This document shows, one piece after another, positions 6,910-11,200 of a stretch of 11,200 bases of DNA. This DNA is from Verrucomicrobia bacterium UBA1263. Its GTDB lineage: Bacteria; Verrucomicrobiota; Verrucomicrobiia; Limisphaerales; UBA1412. Below the pieces are notes generated by a model, which saw only the letters and a program-made list of their open reading frames with translations, made no database searches and was not told where the DNA came from. Both the position numbers and the translations under genes were made by a program. Location of the stretch: positions 8,859-20,058 of the forward strand of contig DBVN01000087.1 in assembly GCA_002308515.1 (NCBI GenBank), in the 5' to 3' direction. Within the stretch, counting starts at the first letter, position 1. The number at the start of each line of letters is the position of its first letter.

Positions 6910-8022
6910 CTATGCCGTCGGTGATCTCATGGGCATGACCACAAACTGGCATTTTTCTTTCGTTTTCAGCAGCGCCGGACTGAACTCGTCGTTGATCTCC
7001 AGGAAAACTTCTCCGTCATCCAGTGTCTTGAGCGGATCCATCAAGAATGTCGGATTGAAGGAGATGCTGATCTCCGGTCCTTCGTGACTGACTATCATCG
7101 TTTCTTTGGCTTCACCCACTTCCGCGGAATTCGCGGTAAGTGTCAGCTGATTATTCGCGAATTGCAGTTTGACAACGTGACTTCTTTCGCTGGTCATCAG
7201 CTCGGCACGGGTCAGCGCGTTCAGAAATTCTTCGCGGCTCAGCACCAGGGAATGTTTCAGCTCGACCGGAACGACCTGCTTATAGTTGGGATAGACACCT
7301 TCCATCAGTTTGGTGATCAACTGGATCGTTGATCCTTTGTCGCCCTGTATCATGAAGAGCGCCTGACGAGGTTCCCAACAGACTTTGACTTCACTGTCCA
7401 CGGAAATCAGTTTTTTCAGCTCGGAAACGGTTTTACTGGGAATGATGCACTGACCGTCGCCGGAATTTGCGATGACATTGTCTTCGCAAAGAGCCATCCG
7501 CCGGCCGTCTGTTGCCACCAGTGTCAATGTTCCGCCCATCACACAAAAGTTCAATCCGTTCAGGACAGCGCGGGTATCTTCCAAAGACATGGCAAAAGCG
7601 GTGCGCTCCACCATCTTCTTTAGATTCAGCGCCTTGAGAACAACATACTGGGACTGGTCTATCTGAGGGATAAGAGGAAAATCTTCCGCCGGCAGTCCAA
7701 AGAGCTTGAAATAAACGGTTCCTGACTCGATAGTGCATTGGTGTTTCTCATTCACACTCAATGAAATAAGAGGAGTGGGCAATTTGCTGACGATCTGAAG
7801 GAAACGTCTTGCCGGCAGTGTTGTTGTTCCGTGGACCGCAACGCTCGCCTTGACGGTGCAAATGATTTTCAGATCCATATTGGTGCCGGTGATTTCCAGT
7901 CCGTCTTCCACAGTGCGAAGCAGGACGTTAGAAAGAACAGGCAGTGTCTGGCGTTCAGATACAGCGTTTTGAACCGCTTGCAGTCCGTAAATCAAATGCT
8001 CTTTTGCGATAGTCAGTTTCAT
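6910..8022 (-). CDS. dnaN: DNA polymerase III beta subunit (sliding clamp)
   Basis: A 370-aa processivity clamp, full length, with the three-domain layout (about 1-120, 128-250, 252-366). It dimerises around DNA and tethers the polymerase and other clamp binders. Family marks are the N-terminal MKLTIAKEHLIYGLQAVQNAV, the VATDGRRMAL block (169-178) in domain 2, EGVYPNYKQVVP (241-252), the RAEL...RSHVVKL segment (272-286), FNP.FL (322-327) and the C-terminal VVMPMR (361-366), which contributes to the peptide-binding pocket. GGAGA at 8031-8035 lies 8 nt before the ATG. It heads the leftward operon dnaN-lspA-miaA-hflX. dnaA, its common neighbour, is not in the window, but DnaA-box-like sites lie upstream. 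Confidence 0.97.
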   Translation of the reverse strand: MKLTIAKEHLIYGLQAVQNAVSERQTLPVLSNVLLRTVEDGLEITGTNMDLKIICTVKASVAVHGTTTLPARRFLQIVSKLPTPLISLSVNEKHQCTIESGTVYFKLFGLPAEDFPLIPQIDQSQYVVLKALNLKKMVERTAFAMSLEDTRAVLNGLNFCVMGGTLTLVATDGRRMALCEDNVIANSGDGQCIIPSKTVSELKKLISVDSEVKVCWEPRQALFMIQGDKGSTIQLITKLMEGVYPNYKQVVPVELKHSLVLSREEFLNALTRAELMTSERSHVVKLQFANNQLTLTANSAEVGEAKETMIVSHEGPEISISFNPTFLMDPLKTLDDGEVFLEINDEFSPALLKTKEKCQFVVMPMRSPTA

Positions 8023-8063
8023 TGTTTAATTCTCCAGTTTACTTATCGATCAAACCGCCGAAA

Positions 8064-8092
8064 ATAGTACAACATTTTTTCAAAGTTGTCCA
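8064..8092 (-). promoter_or_regulatory. Predicted promoter for the dnaN-lspA-miaA-hflX operon
   Basis: On the - strand, TGGACA (8092-8087, 5 of 6 matches to -35) and TACTAT (8069-8064, 4 of 6 to -10) are 17 nt apart. This would give a leader of roughly 35 nt before dnaN. The -35 overlaps a poor DnaA-box-like sequence (TTGTCCAGT on +), so DnaA might influence it (inference). Confidence 0.45.
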
Positions 8093-8340
8093 GTTCCCTT
8101 CGCTGTTGAACGGGCGAAGATACTACTATTCTTTTTTTAGATTTAAAAAATTATTATTATTAGGAGGGGTGAATAGATGGAATATCTCCCTAACAATCAC
8201 ATCTTGAGGAACATGACAAGGAGTTTCGCTGTGAATAAAAAAGAAAACCGCTCTGAATATCTCCCGGAAACCGGAGTTCTTAAAGTTTTTCACGGCTTGT
8301 CCACAATCCGTTCGTAAAATATTCAGAGGGTTGTTCACAG
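8093..8340. other. Candidate replication origin (oriC-like) or DnaA-regulated region upstream of dnaN
   Basis: This gene-free stretch lies between dnaN and the ATPase gene. It holds an AT-rich tract (8121-8162) and, to its right, a cluster of sites close to the DnaA-box consensus TTWTNCACA. These are TTATTCACA on the - strand (8230-8238, exact), TTGTCCACA (8297-8305) and TTGTTCACA (8331-8339), each one mismatch, plus TTTTTCACG (8286-8294, one mismatch). An 11-nt direct repeat, GAATATCTCCC (8180-8190 and 8255-8265), and a 10-nt inverted repeat, CTCTGAATAT/ATATTCAGAG (8251-8260 and 8319-8328), lie among them. Origins next to dnaN are common in bacteria. The genes to the left run away from it, but purE and the ATPase to the right run towards it, which is not ideal. 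Origin function is inference. Confidence 0.45.
8121..8162. other. AT-rich tract with trinucleotide runs (possible unwinding element)
   Basis: The + strand reads CTACTATTCTTTTTTTAG, then an A/T run, then four TTA units (8151-8162) ending at a G-rich patch (AGGAGGGG). CTA/TTA/TTT units resemble the DnaA-trio pattern seen next to the unwinding element of some bacterial origins. Its position beside the DnaA-like boxes supports that reading but does not prove it. Confidence 0.35.
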
Positions 8341-8350
8341 AAAAAATCCA

Positions 8351-9604
8351 CTATAGATCCAGGCTGTTTGGATTTAAAAGAAAATCCCAGATGCCAATAG
8401 TGACGAAACCGTTTTCGTCTCTTCTCAGTTTGATATTGTCTTTGATGACGATTATTTTTTTGAAAGAGTCCTCTATTTTTTTGAAAGAGCGTTTTTCCTG
8501 TTCCGTTTTTTCGTCATTATTGAGCTGATAAGCCGATTGAACATAGTATCTTTTGTTTCCCTGATTGGCGACAAAATCAACTTCAAACTGCTTCTTCACA
8601 TAATCGGCATCCTGAGTTTTTTCTTTGGCGCTGACAACACCTACATCCACTTTATAACCTCTCAGTCTCAGCTCGTTATAAATGATGTTCTCCATAATGT
8701 GGTTTTCTTCGACCTGGCGGAAATCAAGCCGGGCGTTCCTCAGGCCGATATCTTCAAAGTAATATTTAAATGGAGTATCAATGTACTTTTTCCCTTTAAC
8801 ATCATATCGTTTAGCCTCATTGATGATGAAGGCTTCTTCCAGATACTTAACGTATTTAGAAAGGGTGACAGGAGAGATATTGATTTTTTTGACGGATTTG
8901 AAGGTGTTGGAAAGTTTATAAGGATTTGTCAGAGAACCAATATCCGAAGCCAGAATGTTGATCAGCTCAGAAAGCTCATCATCGTTTTTGATTCGGTTTC
9001 TTTCAAGGATATCTTTTAAGTATGTTTCTATAAATAAATGACTGAGGTAGCTGGATTTTTGTTCGTCTGTCTCCATATTGACAGTCAAAGGCAGACCTCC
9101 GTAGGTAATGTATTCCTGCCACTGGTCATTTATATTTCCTTCAAAAGCAGAAGCATATTCAGAAAAGGAGAGGGGATAGATGTGGATCTCGTCGCCTCTG
9201 CCGCGCAGTTCTGTCAGGACATCAGTGGATAGAAACCGGGAGTTGCTGCCGGTGACGTAAATATCCGCGTTTGGACGGCGCAGGTATTCATTTAGGACAG
9301 AAGAGAAATCATCCAGCATTTGTACTTCATCCAGAAGGAGATAATACATTTTCCGGTCGGTCATTCTGGAGTTGATGTATTCGCACAGTTTTTCGGGATC
9401 GCGCCATTCTCTGCTGCTGCGGATGTCAAAGGCTATCTGAATGATGTGGTCTTCCTGGATCCCGTTATTGATCAGGAAGTTGTAGAAAATATTATTCAAA
9501 AGATAGGATTTACCGCAGCGTCTGATGCCGGTAATGACTTTGATGAGACCGTTATGACGTCTCACCTTGATCCTGTCCAGGTAAAGATCCCGTTTGATTT
9601 CCAT
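8351..9604 (-). CDS. AAA_14 / DUF4143 family ATPase
   Basis: A 417-aa protein with the classic two-part layout of this family. The N-terminal AAA module has Walker A GIRRCGKS (26-33), Walker B YLLLDEVQ (88-95) and the sensor-like VTGSNSR (117-123), followed by the family motif PLSFSEY (144-150) and YGGLP (168-172). The C-terminal DUF4143 part (about 195-405) contains a helical region and the EVDFVA motif (341-346), then VQSAYQL (355-361). Similar proteins often carry a PD-(D/E)xK nuclease-like fold here, which would make Asp343 a candidate metal ligand (inference). The role of these ATPases is largely unknown. They are frequent in gut bacteria and archaea, vary between strains and look horizontally spread. 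AAGGG about 7 nt upstream supports the ATG. The gene is monocistronic, its 3' end lies 11 nt from the last DnaA-like box, and repeats lie just upstream. Confidence 0.93.
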   Translation of the reverse strand: MEIKRDLYLDRIKVRRHNGLIKVITGIRRCGKSYLLNNIFYNFLINNGIQEDHIIQIAFDIRSSREWRDPEKLCEYINSRMTDRKMYYLLLDEVQMLDDFSSVLNEYLRRPNADIYVTGSNSRFLSTDVLTELRGRGDEIHIYPLSFSEYASAFEGNINDQWQEYITYGGLPLTVNMETDEQKSSYLSHLFIETYLKDILERNRIKNDDELSELINILASDIGSLTNPYKLSNTFKSVKKINISPVTLSKYVKYLEEAFIINEAKRYDVKGKKYIDTPFKYYFEDIGLRNARLDFRQVEENHIMENIIYNELRLRGYKVDVGVVSAKEKTQDADYVKKQFEVDFVANQGNKRYYVQSAYQLNNDEKTEQEKRSFKKIEDSFKKIIVIKDNIKLRRDENGFVTIGIWDFLLNPNSLDL

Positions 9605-9610
9605 AGCTGA

Positions 9611-9637
9611 CCCTTTTCACTAAAAATTTTTGTCCCT
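9611..9637 (+). repeat. 27-nt direct repeat, copy 1
   Basis: An exact 27-nt match to 9699-9725, beginning CCCTTTTCACTAAAAA and ending TTTTTGTCCCT. Copy 1 lies 6 nt upstream of the ATPase start and overlaps that gene's ribosome binding site on the - strand. Its end forms the left arm of the hairpin at 9623-9650. Confidence 0.85.
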
Positions 9638-9650
9638 GCGGACAAAAATT
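9623..9650. repeat. Perfect 12-bp palindrome (hairpin)
   Basis: AAATTTTTGTCC (9623-9634) and its exact complement GGACAAAAATTT (9639-9650) flank a CTGC loop. It lies just upstream of the ATPase gene, in its leader if transcription starts further right, so it could affect expression or be part of a dispersed repeat. It lacks the U-tract of a terminator in a useful position. Confidence 0.7.
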
Positions 9651-9675
9651 TCACGCGGATAAGTTAAAAGAAAGA

Positions 9676-9772
9676 GAGCAGAATAACAAGGAATAAATCC
9701 CTTTTCACTAAAAATTTTTGTCCCTATGGCCCAAAATTTTTAGCAAGATTTTTTATTTTTCACATTCTGCTC
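9676..9772. repeat. Inverted-repeat-bounded foldback containing 27-nt repeat copy 2
   Basis: GAGCAGAAT (9676-9684) and ATTCTGCTC (9764-9772) are exact 9-nt inverted repeats. Between them lie the second 27-nt repeat copy (9699-9725) and an imperfect hairpin, AAAAATTTTTG...CCAAAATTTTT (9710-9741). The whole 97-nt unit can fold back on itself. It resembles a small non-coding repeat or MITE-like relic, but no target-site duplication is evident. Confidence 0.5.
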
Positions 9773-9884
9773 AAAAACAAAGATTTAAAGATTTTTCCAA
9801 AAAATTTTTAAAAATTTGCTTGATTTTTTTATTTGGATTATCTACGTTCCACATGGGTTTTGCTATAAAAGGATTGGGGGTTTT
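9773..9884. other. AT-rich spacer before the four-helix membrane protein
   Basis: The spacer is dominated by A and T runs (AAAATTTTT motifs recur). It contains an extended -10-like TGCTATAAA (9861-9869) without a good -35. If used, that would start transcription only about ten bases before the ATG at 9885. GGGGG (9876-9880) is the likely ribosome binding site. Nothing else is recognised here. Confidence 0.3.
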
Positions 9885-10310
9885 ATGGGAATGATTAATT
9901 TCATGAAACATAATGTGCGAATTGCTCAATGGGTGGTGTTGCTTTCTTTGGTTTCAATGCTGATAATTCCCGGGAAAATTTCACATTGCTTTGTTTTTAT
10001 ATCTGTATTGACCATCATTGATATAGTCATACAGATTTGTAACGTAAGACGCACCAGGCTATATTTGCTGTTTGAAATGGTTTTATATGGCAGTCTTATT
10101 CTTTGTGTAGTCTTTGATGGTCTCAGATGGGGGATAACTGTCGCAAATGATCCATCAAAATATTTTATTTCAATGGGGATCGTTAGTCTCTGTATTATAT
10201 TACTTTTGCTAGTGATTTTATTTTTTAATGTATTAGCAAAATATAGAAATAATAAAGAATCCTTGCTAATACCAAAAGAAGAAAAAGACATTAAACTTGT
10301 TCACAAATAA
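9885..10310 (+). CDS. Small four-helix membrane protein of unknown function
   Basis: 141 aa from ATG 9885. I chose this start because GGGGG (9876-9880) lies 4 nt upstream. The frame is open back to a TTG at 9816, but that would place the ribosome binding site inside the gene. Four hydrophobic segments are visible: about 12-29, 34-53, 58-78 and 93-117. Loops are short (NVRRTR between helices 2 and 3, DGLRWG after helix 3) and the cytoplasmic tail is Lys/Glu-rich. No catalytic or family motif is recognised. Base composition is strongly AT-rich, unlike the core operon, which suggests recent acquisition or weak constraint. It runs convergent to purE, with a structured repeat in between, and has no obvious partner gene. 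Confidence 0.65.
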   Translation: MGMINFMKHNVRIAQWVVLLSLVSMLIIPGKISHCFVFISVLTIIDIVIQICNVRRTRLYLLFEMVLYGSLILCVVFDGLRWGITVANDPSKYFISMGIVSLCIILLLLVILFFNVLAKYRNNKESLLIPKEEKDIKLVHK

Positions 10311-10381
10311 TCCCAAAATCATCATTAGAAATCCAAAAGTCATTTAAAACAACAAATAATATCCTTAACAATAACGACTTA

Positions 10382-10438
10382 TTGTAGAGACGAGCGACCC
10401 GCTCGTCTCGGAGACGCGAGAATATCGCGACTCTACGG
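10382..10438. repeat. Double-hairpin REP/REPIN-like element
   Basis: GTA (10384-10386) and TAC (10434-10436) close two adjacent hairpins. Hairpin 1 is a perfect 10-bp stem, GAGACGAGCG (10387-10396) with CGCTCGTCTC (10400-10409), and an ACC loop. Hairpin 2 is GAGaCGCGA (10411-10419) with TCGCGaCTC (10425-10433), one A/A mismatch and a GAATA loop. It is GC-rich inside an AT-rich gap. GTAGAGACG...CGTCTCTAC-type palindromes are known dispersed repeats in several bacterial phyla and resemble sequences mobilised by REP-associated tyrosine transposases. No transposase is present here. It may also help end the two convergent transcripts. Confidence 0.75.
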
Positions 10439-10512
10439 AACATGTTGATTTTAAATATGTTTTGACAAAATTGAAATCCTAACGGCGATTTTGGGGTTAT
10501 ATCAAAAACGGA
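10439..10512. other. Remaining intergenic sequence downstream of purE
   Basis: AT-rich sequence between the double-hairpin element and the purE stop. I see no clear rho-independent terminator for purE here. The double hairpin at 10384-10436 is the only strong stem in the gap. Confidence 0.3.
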
Positions 10513-11016
10513 TTACTTTTGAGCCAAAGTGTCCTGATTAGCGATCCCTTTCTCCGTTTGTTTGGAACGGAAGTTTTCCCAGGCTTTGCGGATCTCCGGG
10601 TATTTGTTGCCGAGGATCGCCGCCGCGAAGAGAGCGGCATTGACCGCGCCCGGTTTGCCGATGGCCAGTGTGCCGACAGGAACTCCGCCGGGCATCTGCA
10701 CCATCGAAAGCAGGGAGTCCATTCCTTTTAAGTACTTGCTTTCCATCGGGACACCCAGTACCGGCAAGGGTGTTTTGGCGGCGGTCACACCGGGCAGGTG
10801 AGCGGCACCGCCCGCGCCCGCGATGATGACTTCCAGACCGCGTTCCACGGCGGTCCCGGCGTATTGGAACAGGAGATCGGGGGTTCTGTGTGCGGATATC
10901 ACCTTGATTTCAAAGGGGATATTTAGTTCTTCCAGTTTATCGGCGGCATTTTTCATCACTTCCCAGTCGGATGTGCTGCCCATAATGATGCCAACGAGCG
11001 GTTTTGTGTTATCCAT
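10513..11016 (-). CDS. purE: N5-carboxyaminoimidazole ribonucleotide mutase PurE (class I)
   Basis: A 167-aa enzyme, normal for class I PurE, which converts N5-CAIR to CAIR in de novo purine synthesis together with PurK. Motifs are IMGSTSDW (11-18) in the phosphate-binding loop, SAHRTP (41-46) with predicted catalytic His43, AGAGGAAHLPG (66-76), and MPGGVPVGTLAIG (108-120). Class II (animal AIR carboxylase) features are absent. The C-terminal tail of about 20 residues is polar. The ATG at 11016 is followed directly by the family core, and only a weak GGA precedes it. The metallophosphoesterase gene ends 31 nt upstream on the same strand, so cotranscription is likely. purK is not in the window. 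Confidence 0.96.
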   Translation of the reverse strand: MDNTKPLVGIIMGSTSDWEVMKNAADKLEELNIPFEIKVISAHRTPDLLFQYAGTAVERGLEVIIAGAGGAAHLPGVTAAKTPLPVLGVPMESKYLKGMDSLLSMVQMPGGVPVGTLAIGKPGAVNAALFAAAILGNKYPEIRKAWENFRSKQTEKGIANQDTLAQK

Positions 11017-11047
11017 GATCCAAATCTTTTCTATTTAATAAGTTGTG

Positions 11048-11200
11048 TTAAAGGAGACTGATTTTTTCAACAGTGTCTGTCTCTGTGTCCAGAATGGCAA
11101 AGGTCGGTTCTCCCGTCAAGACTCCGCTGAGTTCACCGGGGTTGATATAGCGGGTCCGGCCTTCCGTGCTGGTTTCGTAGCGGTGGTTATGTCCAAAGCA
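11048..11200 (-). CDS. C-terminal part of a YfcE/MJ0936-type metallophosphoesterase (5' end outside window)
   Basis: A 50-residue tail ending at TAA (11050-11048). It begins CFGHNHRYET, matching the GH(T/N)H metal-ligand motif near the end of calcineurin-like phosphoesterases. It continues RYINPGELSG, the INPG motif typical of the YfcE/MJ0936 phosphodiesterase group, then PTFAILD and a short C-terminal strand. Known members hydrolyse phosphodiester bonds with Mn2+ or similar ions, and the physiological substrate is usually unknown. The N-terminal metal-binding motifs lie beyond the right edge and cannot be checked. The gene lies directly upstream of purE. Confidence 0.8.
   Translation of the reverse strand, partial: CFGHNHRYETSTEGRTRYINPGELSGVLTGEPTFAILDTETDTVEKISLL

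Noticed and set aside
8126..8338. 70-aa - strand open frame upstream of dnaN
   Set aside because: It starts at a GTG inside a DnaA-box-like site, has no ribosome binding site, and ends in an Asn/Leu/Lys run encoded by the AT tract. The non-coding reading is better.
9611..9725. Two-copy repeat as a CRISPR array
   Set aside because: There are only two copies with a 61-nt gap, no further repeats and no cas genes. The repeat is itself an A/T palindrome arm.
9816..9884. Extended N-terminus (TTG start) for the membrane protein
   Set aside because: No Shine-Dalgarno precedes the TTG, while GGGGG lies 4 nt before the ATG at 9885.
10297..10305. DnaA-box-like TTGTTCACA at the end of the membrane protein gene
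   Set aside because: It is isolated, lies inside a coding sequence, and has no neighbouring boxes, so a chance match is likely.

Overview
This window looks like chromosomal DNA from a Gram-negative, probably anaerobic or gut-associated heterotroph. It encodes exported proteins with Sec signal peptides, a lipoprotein signal peptidase, a secreted GH30 glycosidase and an AAA_14/DUF4143 ATPase of a type common in gut bacteria. No gene fixes the phylum. A member of the PVC group (for example Lentisphaerota or Kiritimatiellota) is my best guess, held weakly. Core genes have balanced to GC-rich codon use, while several accessory stretches are clearly AT-rich.

Left part (1-4130, all + strand). The end of an unrecognised protein stops 5 nt before a secreted GH30 hydrolase with both catalytic glutamates. 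Next come a small, very basic exported protein with an LTxxQ-type (Spy/CpxP-like) motif and an exported protein of about 519 aa built from two diverged copies of one unknown domain. Both of these genes end at nearly identical rho-independent terminators. The second terminator also serves the convergent hflX operon.

Centre (4139-8092, - strand). Read right to left, dnaN (sliding clamp), lspA (signal peptidase II), miaA (tRNA dimethylallyltransferase) and hflX (ribosome-associated GTPase) form a tight operon. lspA/miaA and miaA/hflX overlap by 4 nt (GTGA and ATGA), and lspA starts 7 nt after dnaN ends. The 328-nt gap upstream of dnaN contains a plausible dnaN promoter, an AT-rich tract with trinucleotide runs, three or four DnaA-box-like 9-mers, and direct and inverted repeats. 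It is a good candidate replication origin, or else a DnaA-controlled regulatory region.

Right part (8351-11200). An AAA_14/DUF4143 ATPase (-) is followed by an AT-rich non-coding stretch with two copies of a 27-nt repeat, each entering a hairpin, and then a small four-helix membrane protein (+) of unknown role. A compact double-hairpin repeat of REP/REPIN type lies between that gene and purE (-). The window ends inside a YfcE-like metallophosphoesterase (-) that probably shares a transcript with purE.

The strongest leads for something undescribed are the candidate origin beside dnaN, the duplicated-domain exported protein held between twin terminators, and the two structured repeat elements at 9611-9772 and 10382-10438. 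No complete new multi-gene system is evident.
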